DNA of 64,000 nucleotides from Myxococcus stipitatus (GTDB lineage: Bacteria > Myxococcota > Myxococcia > Myxococcales > Myxococcaceae): assembly GCF_038561935.1 (NCBI RefSeq), contig NZ_CP102770.1, positions 3,286,001-3,350,000 on the forward strand, given 5' to 3'. This document shows, one piece after another, positions 46,104 through 55,292 of this stretch. The notes beneath the pieces are model-generated. The model ran no database searches. It had not been told where the DNA came from and saw only the letters and a list, made by a program, of their open reading frames with translations. The first letter of the stretch is position 1; the number at the start of each line of letters is the position of its first letter. Position numbers and translations under genes: made by a program.

Positions 46104-47795
46104 TCAGGGGAGCTGGGACTGGAGCGCGGGCCAGCGGGTGCGCACCCACTGGCGCACGTACTCCAGTTCCTGCTCGTAGGTGTTGAAGTCGGTGCGCAGG
46201 TACCATTGGGGGAAGTTGCCCGCGCCGATGCTCCCGGGCTTGCCGAACGCGCGGTACTCCAGTTGCCACCGCGCCCAGTCCCGCTTCGCCACGGCCGAGG
46301 TCTCCTTCTCGTAGCGGTCGATGAGCGCGAGCACGTTCTCCAGCTTCAGCTCGTTGCGCAGGAGCGCCTGGTAGCGCTCGCGCATGGGCCTGGCGAAGGT
46401 GGGGTCCCCCAGCAGCCGCTCGAAGATGCGGTTCTGCGAGGCGAAGTTCATCCGGGTGGTGGGCCAGGTGCGCGTGGTGTCGAAGTTCTGGCCCAGGCTC
46501 GCGTCCAGGTCCCACGGGATGAAGCGCCAGGGGCCTTTCGTGCCCGGGTCATAGGCGTGGTAGGCGTTCTTGCCTTGGGAGTCCGTCCCCAGGATGAGCG
46601 TGTTGAAGATCCACCAGTCCTGGTAGTCGCGCAGGTTGGCGCGCTGGGGGAACTGGGTGCGGAACGTCGCGTCGTCGGAGTCCGCGACGAAGGCGACGAA
46701 GGCCTCCAGGTGGTCCCACGCGTGGGCCTCGCCCATGGGGGGCTCGCCGACCTTCTTCTCGAAGCCCTCGCGCAGGGACGCCTTGGGCTGTCCGTCCCGG
46801 CGCAGGCGGGAGAAGTTGGCCTCCTTCTCCACGGCCTTGAAGAGGTCCGAGTCCTTGTCCATGCCGCTCTGGGCCATCAGCCTCTTGTGCGGCAGGTCGG
46901 CCACCGTGAAGAGGCCCATGAAGCGGTTGTTGGCGTAGACGACGGCGCTGTAGACGGGGATGCGGACGTGCTCCTTCGACATGCGGTTCCACAGGTCGAA
47001 CGCCAGCCGCGTGCGCACGTAGGAGTTGTCGTTGAACGTGGAGATGAGCGCCACGCGCTTTCGCGCGAGGAAGCCGTCGCCGAAGACGGGCTCGTTGAAG
47101 AGGTCCTCGTCGGGAAACTTCAGCGTGAGGCTGCGCTTGGGGAAGGCGCCGGAGGTGGCGCCCCGGAACTTGGCCTCGATGGCGTAGGTGTGTCCCCGGT
47201 AGGTGAGCTGCGCGGGCCGGTAGCCGCCGCCCGTGAGGCCCGGCGGGGTGGGGTAGGTGAGGTGGAAGACGGGGAGGCCATACTCCTCGGTGTAGGCCAC
47301 CGGGTCGACGATGCGCACGTTGCCCGGGGCGCCGTCGTTCTCCGCCACGCCCACCTTGAGGGTGCCCGTCTCGCCGGAGCCCTGCTCACGGAAGACCAGG
47401 TTCCACACGGCCGCCTGGTCCCGGCCCGGCGTCCAGCGCAGCGTGGCCGTGGCCGCGTCGAAGGTGGCACCCGGAGGCAGGTTGTCCACGGCGAAGCGCA
47501 TCCCCGTCGGCGGGGCGCCGGTGGAGCACGTCACGGTGGCGGTCAGGGATTGGCCCTCGGTGAGCCAGCGAGGCTCGCCCGCGGTGGGGCTGCACCGAGG
47601 CCCCGCGTCGGGGACCTCCTGCGGCACCGGCGTGCCTGAGTCGGGCGTCTCCTGCGGCTCCGGTGGGCCCGCGTCGGGTGGCTCCTCTTGAGGGGCGACG
47701 GGCGGCGGCGCATCCGGGGGCGGGCTTCCTCCACACGCCAGCGTCAGAACCACGACACATGCCAGCACGCCTCGCGACAAGCTCCTCCTGGCCAC
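46104..47795 (-). CDS. CotH-kinase-family lipoprotein
   Basis: A 563-residue exported protein. It starts at GTG 47795, just before a lipoprotein signal ending LTLACGG, and has a long Pro/Glu-rich linker (about 27-70). An Ig-like domain follows (about 75-165), then a CotH kinase-like domain (about 180-560): AIEAKFRGATSGAFPKRSLTL at the nucleotide-binding end and WRFIPWDLDASLGQNFDTT near the catalytic end. CotH proteins are atypical kinases that phosphorylate spore-coat or surface proteins. This may relate to myxospore coat or cell-surface modification. The gene converges on asnS, now separated by three insertion sequences. Confidence 0.9.
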   Translation of the reverse strand: MARRSLSRGVLACVVVLTLACGGSPPPDAPPPVAPQEEPPDAGPPEPQETPDSGTPVPQEVPDAGPRCSPTAGEPRWLTEGQSLTATVTCSTGAPPTGMRFAVDNLPPGATFDAATATLRWTPGRDQAAVWNLVFREQGSGETGTLKVGVAENDGAPGNVRIVDPVAYTEEYGLPVFHLTYPTPPGLTGGGYRPAQLTYRGHTYAIEAKFRGATSGAFPKRSLTLKFPDEDLFNEPVFGDGFLARKRVALISTFNDNSYVRTRLAFDLWNRMSKEHVRIPVYSAVVYANNRFMGLFTVADLPHKRLMAQSGMDKDSDLFKAVEKEANFSRLRRDGQPKASLREGFEKKVGEPPMGEAHAWDHLEAFVAFVADSDDATFRTQFPQRANLRDYQDWWIFNTLILGTDSQGKNAYHAYDPGTKGPWRFIPWDLDASLGQNFDTTRTWPTTRMNFASQNRIFERLLGDPTFARPMRERYQALLRNELKLENVLALIDRYEKETSAVAKRDWARWQLEYRAFGKPGSIGAGNFPQWYLRTDFNTYEQELEYVRQWVRTRWPALQSQLP

Positions 47796-47910
47796 CGTGC
47801 AACCCCCCGAGTCCAAGTCCGGCTCGAAGGAATAGGCACTCCAGCCCGCGCTGACAGTCCCCCATCCCCGCACGGCTGTCCGCTCATGGACGCCGTGGGT
47901 GTGCGGCGGG

Positions 47911-48618
47911 TCATCCCGCCTTGAGGCGCACGGAGTCCTCCGCGTGCTGCTCCAGCGCCTGGGCAATCTGGGCAGCCGACCACAGCGGGTCCAGACAGGG
48001 GCAGAAGTAGCCCGGCCCCGCCTTCTCCCGGACAGCCCACTCGAAGAAGCCGCGCGCGGTGGCGTGGAGCTCCTCCGGGAGGAAGAGCACCGCCACGTCG
48101 TACTCGGTGAAGCGCAGCAGGCCCGGCACGCGCCACTCCCGCTCCCAGTCGAAGCGGTACTGGTAGGGCGCGTTGCTCGAGTCCCCCTGGATGTCCACGA
48201 AGGGCGTCATGGACCAGAGCGGGTGGCCTCGCGAGTCGGGGGCGGCCAGGGCCTGGTCCACCTGGTGCTTGAGCGCGAGGTGCGCGGGGGAGGCGTATTG
48301 GACGTACCAGACGGGGCCGCCGCCCTGGGACAGGATGAAGCTCTTGCGGAAGCCGATGCCATAGAGGCTGCGGCGATGGACCAGCCGGCCGAGCTGGTCG
48401 AACGGAATCTCGCTGAAGCAGACCGCGCGGTGGCGCTCGGCGACCTGGGGCTCCTTGCGCGCGAGGCCGAAGCCCTGCGCGCCGGGGATGAGCGTCCGCG
48501 TGCCCAGGATGTTCATCATGTTCTGGTACGCGTCGCGAAACGGGGGCCCGGGCTTCGTGAAGTGCACCACGAAGTCAGACATGTCTCGCCACTGGGAATG
48601 GGTCTGGTAGCCGAGCAT
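47911..48618 (-). CDS. AbiGi-like protein (putative abortive-infection antitoxin family)
   Basis: A 235-residue soluble protein from ATG 48618. It starts with SDFVVHFTK and contains AVCFSEIPFDQLGRL and RFDWEREWRVPGLLRFTEYD, a layout I associate with the AbiGi family (putative antitoxin of AbiG-type phage defence) and with DUF2971-like proteins. The HFTK and CFSEIP motifs are the main support. No AbiGii-like toxin gene is next to it, so it may be an orphan or have another function. Confidence 0.6.
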   Translation of the reverse strand: MLGYQTHSQWRDMSDFVVHFTKPGPPFRDAYQNMMNILGTRTLIPGAQGFGLARKEPQVAERHRAVCFSEIPFDQLGRLVHRRSLYGIGFRKSFILSQGGGPVWYVQYASPAHLALKHQVDQALAAPDSRGHPLWSMTPFVDIQGDSSNAPYQYRFDWEREWRVPGLLRFTEYDVAVLFLPEELHATARGFFEWAVREKAGPGYFCPCLDPLWSAAQIAQALEQHAEDSVRLKAG

Positions 48619-48841
48619 CGTCCCGCCGCGCCTACTGTCCCGGAGCACGTTGGGTGGTGCAACCCGTCTGCATTCGCCATCCAGGTGCATGGCCGGAGCG
48701 CGGGCGGGGAGTCGACGGCTCGGCGGTGAGGGCAGGCGGGCGCTCCGGGCGCTGGCTCCCATCGCCCGCCTGGGTGCCAGTCAGCACGGAGGGCGCCCAG
48801 CTTTGTCGAGCCGTGTGTGTCTTCGCCCCGGGGAGTGTGTG

Positions 48842-49759
48842 ATGGGCCACGAAGGACGGTTGTCGCCAGTGGAGCTGCTGAGGCGGGTCACCTTCTCGTT
48901 GGAGCAGCTCGCGGTGCAGGGGCTGGCGAGCGGCGTGGTCCGAGGTGCCTCGGCGGGGCTCCAGGCGGAGCTGCCAGCGCTCGACGGTCAGCTTCGCGCG
49001 CTCATCGAGGATGGCGTGGCGCTGCTGGCCCGCCTCGTCGAGGCCGCCGCCGACAAGCCTCCGGGCACGTGGACGCGGACGATGGCGCAAGGCGCGGTGT
49101 CGGGCGCGGTGGAGGAGCTGCGGCGCTCGATGCCGGGTGTGGATGCGCTGTCGCGAGAGCTCGTCGAGCGGGTCAACGCCTGGCTGGAGCGCTCGTCCGA
49201 GGCGGCGGCCCTGAACAGCCGCGAGCTTCGCGAGCCCGGGGCCCGCGCGCGAGAGCTGGCCACGGGCGCGGTGAAGGGCGTGGTGGCGGAGCTGGAGGCC
49301 GCCCTGCCCGCGCTGTCACCCATGGGCGCGGAGGTGGCGTCGCAGGCGGGGCGCGGGTTCGTCCAGGGACTGGGGGAGGCGCTGGAGTCTCGCTCCGGGA
49401 AGTTCGACGAGGTGCTGGACGAGGCCGGACGGCGGCTGGTCCATGCGGTGGTGGAGCAGCTGGACCTGGAGCTGCGGGCCCTGCGCTCACGCACCGGGCT
49501 GGACGTGGGGGGCGCCGTCGCGTCCATGGCCGAGCGCACCGCGGGGGCCACGGTGCGCGGCGCCTCCGAGGAGCTGCGCCGTCAGGTCCGCGCGACGCGC
49601 GAGGCGGGACAGGTGCCGTCGCTGCGCTCGGCCAGTCGCGAGGTGACGCTGGGCGTGCTCTCGGCGCTGTCGGAGCGGCTCTTCCGGCCGCTGGCGGTGA
49701 TGACCGGGGTGGGGGGCGTGCTCGCGCTCACCGCGTTCACCCTGACCCGTCGGCGGTGA
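48842..49759 (+). CDS. Amphipathic-helix protein with C-terminal membrane anchor
   Basis: A 305-residue protein I do not recognise. It is almost entirely alpha-helical and amphipathic, with 20-30-residue segments rich in Ala, Leu, Glu and Arg (VEELRRSMPGVDALSRELVE, VVAELEAALPALSPMGAEVA). This recalls apolipoprotein-like or perilipin-like lipid-binding helices. A hydrophobic segment near the C-terminus (LAVMTGVGGVLALTAFTL) followed by RRR suggests a tail anchor. It could coat a membrane or lipid body. It starts 223 bp from the divergent AbiGi-like gene. Confidence 0.75.
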   Translation: MGHEGRLSPVELLRRVTFSLEQLAVQGLASGVVRGASAGLQAELPALDGQLRALIEDGVALLARLVEAAADKPPGTWTRTMAQGAVSGAVEELRRSMPGVDALSRELVERVNAWLERSSEAAALNSRELREPGARARELATGAVKGVVAELEAALPALSPMGAEVASQAGRGFVQGLGEALESRSGKFDEVLDEAGRRLVHAVVEQLDLELRALRSRTGLDVGGAVASMAERTAGATVRGASEELRRQVRATREAGQVPSLRSASREVTLGVLSALSERLFRPLAVMTGVGGVLALTAFTLTRRR

Positions 49760-49822
49760 GGCTTCCGGAGGGGCGCGCCGCGTGCTGTGCGGCTCCTCGC
49801 GCCGCGACTACGATGGCGCGCC

Positions 49823-50224
49823 ATGCTCCGCTCCCGCTCGTTGCCCCTGGCCGTCCTGCTCTCGCTGGTCGTCGCTCCCCTGGCGCTGGCCGCCGCGGGG
49901 CCCCAGCTCCAGGCCTTCTTCTCCCCCGAGCTGAAGAGCGCCGCGTACCAGCAGGGCGTCTATGCGCGGGTCGCCGGCAAGTGGAAGCAGCCCGGGAAGA
50001 AGGGGCTTCCCGCCGTGGGGGGCAAGACGGTGGTCCAGGCGGTGCTGGGCCGCGACGGCAAGCTCCTCTCGGCGGTGGTGACGACGGAGTCCGGCTCGAA
50101 GAGCTGGGATGCGGCGGCGCTGTCCGCCGTGCAGAAGGCCGCGCCCTTCGCGCCGCTGCCCAAGGACTATCCCCTGGCCACGTTGGACGCGCACTTTCAC
50201 GTCGCGTGGGTGTCTTCTCCCTGA
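49823..50224 (+). CDS. Small exported TonB-C-terminal-like protein
   Basis: A 133-residue protein from ATG 49823, with a signal peptide ([20 protein letters not shown]) cleaved near ALAAA. The mature 100 residues resemble a TonB C-terminal domain: [17 protein letters not shown], then [19 protein letters not shown] and [20 protein letters not shown]. No proline-rich spanning region or TonB box partner is present, so it is probably a free periplasmic protein using this fold. Confidence 0.82.
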   Translation: MLRSRSLPLAVLLSLVVAPLALAAAGPQLQAFFSPELKSAAYQQGVYARVAGKWKQPGKKGLPAVGGKTVVQAVLGRDGKLLSAVVTTESGSKSWDAAALSAVQKAAPFAPLPKDYPLATLDAHFHVAWVSSP

Positions 50225-50285
50225 AACACGCAGGCTCGGTTTGACCATCGCGGGGAAGCGCACGGAGCGTATATGGTGCGCCCCC

Positions 50286-51011
50286 ATGGCAACCCCTCAT
50301 ATCTCCGCCGCACCCGGCGACTTCGCCGACGTGGTGCTGATGCCCGGTGACCCCCTCCGGGCTCGCTACATCTCCGAGCGCTTCCTGACCGACGCCCGCG
50401 GCGTCACGTCCGTGCGCAACATGTTTGGTTTCACCGGCACCTATCAGGGGCGCCGGGTGTCGGTGATGGGCCATGGCATGGGCGTGCCGTCCATCTCCAT
50501 CTACGCAACCGAGCTCATCAATGTCTATGGCTCGAAGGTGCTCATCCGCGTGGGGAGCTGCGGCGCGCTTCGCACGGACGTGAAGCTGCGCGACGTCATC
50601 GTGGCCACCGGCGCGGGGACGGACTCGAAGGTGAACCGGATGCGGCTGATGGGGCACGACTTCCCGGCCGTGGCGGACTTCCAGCTCGCGCGGTGGGCCA
50701 TGGAGGCGGCCGAGCGTCGCGGCAAGGCCGTGCGCGCCGGCGCCGTCTTCACCTCGGACCTGTTCTACCACCCGCAGGAGGAGCTCAACGCGAAGCTCGA
50801 GAAGATGGGCGTCCTCGCCATCGAGATGGAGGTCGCGGGCCTCTACGGCGTGGCGGCGGAGTTCGGCGCCCGGGCGCTGGGCCTGCTCACCGTGTCGGAC
50901 CACCTCAAGTCGGGGGAGGCCCTGTCGCCGCAGGACCGGCAGACCTCGTTCGACGAGATGATTGAGCTGGCGCTCGACGTCGCGCTCAAGGTCCCGGCGA
51001 CGACGCCCTGA
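50286..51011 (+). CDS. deoD: Purine nucleoside phosphorylase
   Basis: A 241-residue trimeric/hexameric PNP of the DeoD group. It phosphorolyses purine (deoxy)nucleosides to the base and (deoxy)ribose-1-phosphate. It has the family start [22 protein letters not shown] at the phosphate site, the signature [24 protein letters not shown] (nucleoside-binding Met/Glu) and the catalytic Asp in [10 protein letters not shown]. Length matches E. coli DeoD. The gene stands alone, 61 bp after the TonB-like gene, and has no deoABC neighbours. Confidence 0.95.
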   Translation: MATPHISAAPGDFADVVLMPGDPLRARYISERFLTDARGVTSVRNMFGFTGTYQGRRVSVMGHGMGVPSISIYATELINVYGSKVLIRVGSCGALRTDVKLRDVIVATGAGTDSKVNRMRLMGHDFPAVADFQLARWAMEAAERRGKAVRAGAVFTSDLFYHPQEELNAKLEKMGVLAIEMEVAGLYGVAAEFGARALGLLTVSDHLKSGEALSPQDRQTSFDEMIELALDVALKVPATTP

Positions 51012-51136
51012 GCGCGAAATCCCCGCGCCCGATGTGAGGAAGGGGGCACTCCAGGAGCGCCCTCCAGGGCAGGGAGGCGTAAAAAGTCAGGGAGGGGCTT
51101 TGTGCTCGAACGAATCTCGGGCAATTCTGCGGCCCG

Positions 51137-52645
51137 GTGCGTTACCCCATCTGGCTCCTCTTGGTCTGCGCCGGCTGTGCCGGGCGCATGGTTCCTCCTC
51201 CGGGCGGCGATGCTGCCCTTGCGTCCGTTCGCTCGCCAGGGCTGACAGCGGCGCCCGGGCAGGCAGCTCCGGCGCCCGCTGAAGCCCCGGCGACGACGGC
51301 CGCGGTGCCCGTGGCGACGGTGGAAGCGCCGGCCCCCGGCGCATCGGCGCCCGTGGCGGACGAGAGCTGCGCGCTGTCCGCGGAGGACCTGGAAAGTGAT
51401 GACGACACCTCCGAGGCGGGGGACGCCGAGGGCGACGTCGGCGAGGGCGAGACGCCCGTCGTCGGTGGCGAGGTCCCCACCGGGCCGCTGTACACGGCGG
51501 ACATCTCCGACGAGGAGCTGGCGCGGCGCTGGAAGAGCGACGTCGCGTCGCTGGGCTCCATGGCGGTGGGCTTCGCGCACAGCGGCCGGCTGGTGAATGG
51601 CGTGCAGTTCCCCAAGGGCGACGACTGGATTGTCGTCTCGCCCGAGATTGCGTGGGGCACGCAGGAGAGCATCGACTACATGGTGGCCGCGATTAAGGAG
51701 GTCCGTGCGCGCTACCCCTTCGCGCCGCTCCTGCGCGTCAACGGCATCAGCAACAAGGACGGCGGCCACAAGCGTCCGCACAAGAGCCACCAGAACGGCC
51801 GGGACGTGGACGTCGGCTTCTACTACCCGACGGTGGACCCCATCCGTGAGCGCGAGCGCGAGAAGTACATCAACGTGCCGCTCAACTGGGCGCTGGTCCG
51901 CGCCGTGGTGACGAAGACGGACATCCAGCTCATCCTCGTCGACAAGCGCGTGCAGAAGGTGCTGTACGACTACGCGCTGTCGGTGGGCGAGGACAAGGCG
52001 TGGCTCGACTCGCTCTTCAGCCCCACGGGCATCATCCGGCACGCGCGCCGCCACCGCGACCACTTCCACATGCGCTTCCACAATCCGCGGGCCCAGGAGC
52101 TGGGGCGGCGGGTGCAGCCGCTCCTGGCGCTCCAGCCGGAGCACAACGTGACGACGCACCGCGTGCGCTCGGGCGACACGCTGGGGGGCATCGCGCTGCG
52201 CTACGGGTCGACGGTGGCGCTGATTCGCAAGGCGAACCGCATGCGCAACACCTTCCTGCGCGCGGGCCAGCGGCTGTCCGTGCCGCTGCGCGGGCCGTGC
52301 ACGCACTGCCCGGTGCCGCCGCCCGTGGTGCTGCCGGCGCGCAACCTGCCGCCCGAGCCGAAGGCGCCCCTCGTGGCCGCCGCCGCGAGCGCCGAGCAGG
52401 CCCCGGTCGCCTCGAACTGTGTGAAGCCCGCGGCCCCGGTGGACCAGGCCACCACCGCCGCGGCCGCCGCGTCCGGTGCCGTGACTCCAGCCTCCGCGCT
52501 CCCCGCCCAGCCCCCATCGGCGCTGGTCGACAGTGCCCCGCCCTCCGCTGCCGCGCTGCCCGTTCAGCCGGCGCCAGCCGCCGTGGATGTGAGTGGGGCC
52601 GCCGCGCCGCCGGCGAACGTGGTGGTGCCGGCTCCGGTGCCGTAG
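51137..52645 (+). CDS. Murein endopeptidase (MepA/M74-like) with LysM domain
   Basis: A 502-residue exported cell-wall hydrolase. It begins with GTG at 51137 and a very short lipoprotein signal (LLLVCAGCAG). After an Ala/Pro-rich and acidic linker, the catalytic domain (about 130-320) shows HKSHQNGRDVDVGFYYP and RHRDHFHMRFH, the zinc-ligand motifs of penicillin-insensitive murein endopeptidases (M74/M15 group), which cleave D-Ala-DAP cross-links. A LysM domain follows (about 338-385, THRVRSGDTLGGIALRYGST). The last 115 residues are Ala/Pro/Val-rich and probably disordered. It probably remodels or lyses peptidoglycan, of self or prey. Confidence 0.9.
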   Translation: MRYPIWLLLVCAGCAGRMVPPPGGDAALASVRSPGLTAAPGQAAPAPAEAPATTAAVPVATVEAPAPGASAPVADESCALSAEDLESDDDTSEAGDAEGDVGEGETPVVGGEVPTGPLYTADISDEELARRWKSDVASLGSMAVGFAHSGRLVNGVQFPKGDDWIVVSPEIAWGTQESIDYMVAAIKEVRARYPFAPLLRVNGISNKDGGHKRPHKSHQNGRDVDVGFYYPTVDPIREREREKYINVPLNWALVRAVVTKTDIQLILVDKRVQKVLYDYALSVGEDKAWLDSLFSPTGIIRHARRHRDHFHMRFHNPRAQELGRRVQPLLALQPEHNVTTHRVRSGDTLGGIALRYGSTVALIRKANRMRNTFLRAGQRLSVPLRGPCTHCPVPPPVVLPARNLPPEPKAPLVAAAASAEQAPVASNCVKPAAPVDQATTAAAAASGAVTPASALPAQPPSALVDSAPPSAAALPVQPAPAAVDVSGAAAPPANVVVPAPVP

Positions 52646-52662
52646 CCCTCGCGCGCGAGGGC
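52645..52662. terminator. Terminator hairpin after the murein endopeptidase
   Basis: A perfect 18-bp palindrome (52645-52662; 7-bp stem, CGCG loop) overlaps the stop codon's last base, between convergent genes. There is no T-run. Confidence 0.45.
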
Positions 52663-52782
52663 GCACCCCCTTCCCGCGCCAATCCCCGGGGCATCGATTC
52701 CGCCTATCCCGCGCGGAGGGATGCGTGGCCTCCTGCTTCGGCGGTGCCGTGCCGGAGGTGGACAGCCTCCATGTCCGGAGGC

Positions 52783-54540
52783 TTAGAGGGGCATCCTCAG
52801 GCCCAGGTCCAGCGCGGGGAGGACTCGCACGTCGTTCTTGTCGTCGACGCGCATGAAGACGACGGGCACCCGGCCGCCGATGAGCAGCGCCAGCTCCGGC
52901 ATGAGGTACACCCCGAAGGACGCCACCGGCACCGCGGCCGGGCCGACCGTCCAGAAGGTCTTCCAGGGCGTGGTCTGCACCACGAGCTGCACGCTCGCCT
53001 CGAGCCCCAGTGACAGCTCCGTGTGGCGCCCCCGCTTCTTCCACGCGTAGCCCATCCCCACGCCGCTGATGAACTCGCCCGTGTTGTCGCGGCTGCCCTT
53101 GCCCAGCTCGAGCGAGAACGTCAGGCCCCGGGCCTTGGCTTGCGACACCTCCAGGCGGAACGTCAGCAGCGCTCCGGCGGGCTCGAGCACCGTGTGGCGC
53201 GCGCCCATCGACATGCTCAGCTCCCGCTTGAGGGTGGGCGACTGCGGGAAGAACTCCTCGAAAGGGGCCGGCTGCCAGGAGCCGTCCTGCCCCGCGGGCG
53301 GGGGCGTCACCGCCACCACGGGGTCGGGGGCCGCGTGCAGCGGCGCCGGAGACAACGGCTCCTCGCCGGGGAGCGTCTCACTTGCCAGGGCCCGCTGCCG
53401 GGGCTGGGGCTCCGGCTCCGGGCGCAGGGCCCGCGCCGGGTCCGCTGACGGCTCGGCCGCGGCCTCCTCGGTGGACTCGAGTGCGCCCTTCGCCAGGCCC
53501 GCCAGGGCTTTCTGTCCCACCGGCTGGAGGTCTCCCCAGCCCACCTTGAGCACCTGTCCCCAGGCCGCGGTCACGGTGCCGATGTACTGCTGGCCCCCGC
53601 GCCACGCGCGCAGCTCGTACTCCCCCGGCGGCACCGCGAGCCGGGGCACCGCGCCCAGCCCCAGCTCGGCGAGCACGGGGCCTCGGCCGGTGCGCAGCAG
53701 CAGCGCGCGCTCGAAGTCGGGCGGCAGCTCCAGCGCGGTGCCGGGGCTGGGCAGCTGCGTGAGCACCAGCTCGCCCTTGCCCGTGAGCCGATAGGCATAC
53801 GCCGGATGCTGTGCGCCCGTGAGCACGTCCGCCGTCGCGGAGACCGTGTGGAAATAGGCGTACTGATACGCCTCCCCCAATGTCACCAGCCCATCCCCGG
53901 ACGCGTCCGCCGCGCCTCTGAGCCCCGAGACCAGGTGGTGCGTGAAGAGCGACCCGCCGACCTCGCGCGACTCCAACGCCAGCTCATCCTCCGCGCTGGA
54001 CGTCAGCAGCGCATGGCCCGTGCTGTGGACCTCATCCGTCAGCCGCAGCTCGAACGAGGGCCCGGGACGCCCACCCTTGAACTGGAGCAGCGCGCCACTG
54101 CGGCAGCTGTCGACGATGGCCAGCCGCACGTCCGCGCGGGTGGCCTCCAGCCAGTTGCGCAAATCCTTGTAAGGCAATCGCTCCGTGCCCAGCTCCAGCG
54201 CCACGCCATCCGAGTGCCCGGAGAAATAGAAGAGCAGCACCACCCGCGTGTCGGGCGTGCCCCGCAGCGCGTCGACCTTCCGCGCCGCCGTCGCCAATGC
54301 CAGACGCACCGTCGCCAGGTCCTTGCCCTGCAGGACGATGAGGTCCGAGGCCGCCACGTCTCCCAGCTCCGAGAGGACTCCCGCGAGCTTCGCGGCGTCC
54401 GCCTCGGCGTAGCGCAAGGGAGGCCGGGCTCCGCTGCCCACGTTGTGTCCCACCAGCACGGCGATGCGACGGGTGCCGGCCTGGGCCGGCAGGGTGGCGC
54501 ACAACACGGCGGCGAGCACGAAGCAGCGGATGAAGGTCAT
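52783..54540 (-). CDS. Exported caspase-family protease
   Basis: A 585-residue protein, third gene of a coupled operon with an ECF sigma factor and an anti-sigma factor; its ATG overlaps the preceding stop (ATGA). It has a signal peptide (FVLAAVLCATLPAQAG) followed by a caspase-like (C14) domain (about 25-240) with the His-Cys dyad FYFSGHSDG (His109) and VDSCRSG (Cys146). An EF-hand-like loop DASGDGLVTLGE (212-223) follows, a feature of many calcium-dependent metacaspase-type enzymes. The second half has a beta domain, a Pro/Glu-rich linker and a C-terminal segment with beta-barrel-like strands, suggesting outer-membrane or periplasmic location. Substrate unknown. Confidence 0.9.
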   Translation of the reverse strand: MTFIRCFVLAAVLCATLPAQAGTRRIAVLVGHNVGSGARPPLRYAEADAAKLAGVLSELGDVAASDLIVLQGKDLATVRLALATAARKVDALRGTPDTRVVLLFYFSGHSDGVALELGTERLPYKDLRNWLEATRADVRLAIVDSCRSGALLQFKGGRPGPSFELRLTDEVHSTGHALLTSSAEDELALESREVGGSLFTHHLVSGLRGAADASGDGLVTLGEAYQYAYFHTVSATADVLTGAQHPAYAYRLTGKGELVLTQLPSPGTALELPPDFERALLLRTGRGPVLAELGLGAVPRLAVPPGEYELRAWRGGQQYIGTVTAAWGQVLKVGWGDLQPVGQKALAGLAKGALESTEEAAAEPSADPARALRPEPEPQPRQRALASETLPGEEPLSPAPLHAAPDPVVAVTPPPAGQDGSWQPAPFEEFFPQSPTLKRELSMSMGARHTVLEPAGALLTFRLEVSQAKARGLTFSLELGKGSRDNTGEFISGVGMGYAWKKRGRHTELSLGLEASVQLVVQTTPWKTFWTVGPAAVPVASFGVYLMPELALLIGGRVPVVFMRVDDKNDVRVLPALDLGLRMPL

Positions 54541-55292
54541 CACGGCTGGGTCTTCTCGAAGAGGAAGGTGACTTGGGCTCCAGCGGGTACCGCCAGTCGC
54601 GTGCGGTCGCGAATGACGTCGGGCCCCCCGGCCGAGAGCTCCCTGAGCGCTGGGGCCACGGACTCGAAAGTCAGTGGCTGCCGCGAGAAAAGGGCGAACA
54701 GTCGCTCGGGGCCCGGGGCGTTGTCGAGTACCACGCTCCCGGGAATCTCCACGGGCAGGCCATTGGAGGGCAGCAGCCCGCTCTGGGTGCCACCAAAGGG
54801 GTAGTACGTATTCACCTGCCCGGCGCCATCCACCGACACCACGAGGACGAAGGGCAGGCCCTCTCCCTCCACCACGAAGCGCACCTGGTCTCCGGGCGCC
54901 AGCGCCTCGCCTTCCTCCACCTTCCACGTGCGCTCGCCGCGGTGCGCGAAGAGCTGAAAGACGGTGCCGCCCTTGGGGGAGAACTCGGGCTCCTCGGGCA
55001 TGGGCACCCACACGAGCGCCACCGCGAGCAGCGCGGCGGAGCACGCGGCCAGGGCGGGCGTCCACCAGCGCCAGCGGCTGCTCCACGGCGCCGGCCGCGA
55101 GGGGAGCGCGTCGGCGCGAGGAAGCACGTAGGCCACGAAGTGCCGCCGGTACGAAGCGAGCTCCTCGGCGCGCGCGCGACAGGTGAGGCACGCGTCCAGG
55201 TGGGCCTGGGTGGTGTCGCGCTCCTGGGGGGGGAGCGCATCCATCGAGAGGGCCTCCAACTTGAGGTTGGAGACATGGGAGGGGGAGTTCAT
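54540..55292 (-). CDS. Zinc-binding anti-sigma factor fused to DUF4384
   Basis: A 250-residue membrane protein, second gene of the operon, with ATGA overlaps at both ends. The N-terminal cytoplasmic part has a ZAS-type zinc motif, HLDACLTC (His31, Cys35, Cys38), found in anti-sigma factors that hold ECF sigma factors. One transmembrane helix follows (about 76-96, WWTPALAACSAALLAVALVWV). The C-terminal periplasmic domain is DUF4384-like, with DQVRFVVEGEGLPFVLVVSV and the conserved VNTYYPF. It is well placed to sense an envelope signal and release the sigma factor encoded upstream. Confidence 0.88.
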   Translation of the reverse strand: MNSPSHVSNLKLEALSMDALPPQERDTTQAHLDACLTCRARAEELASYRRHFVAYVLPRADALPSRPAPWSSRWRWWTPALAACSAALLAVALVWVPMPEEPEFSPKGGTVFQLFAHRGERTWKVEEGEALAPGDQVRFVVEGEGLPFVLVVSVDGAGQVNTYYPFGGTQSGLLPSNGLPVEIPGSVVLDNAPGPERLFALFSRQPLTFESVAPALRELSAGGPDVIRDRTRLAVPAGAQVTFLFEKTQP

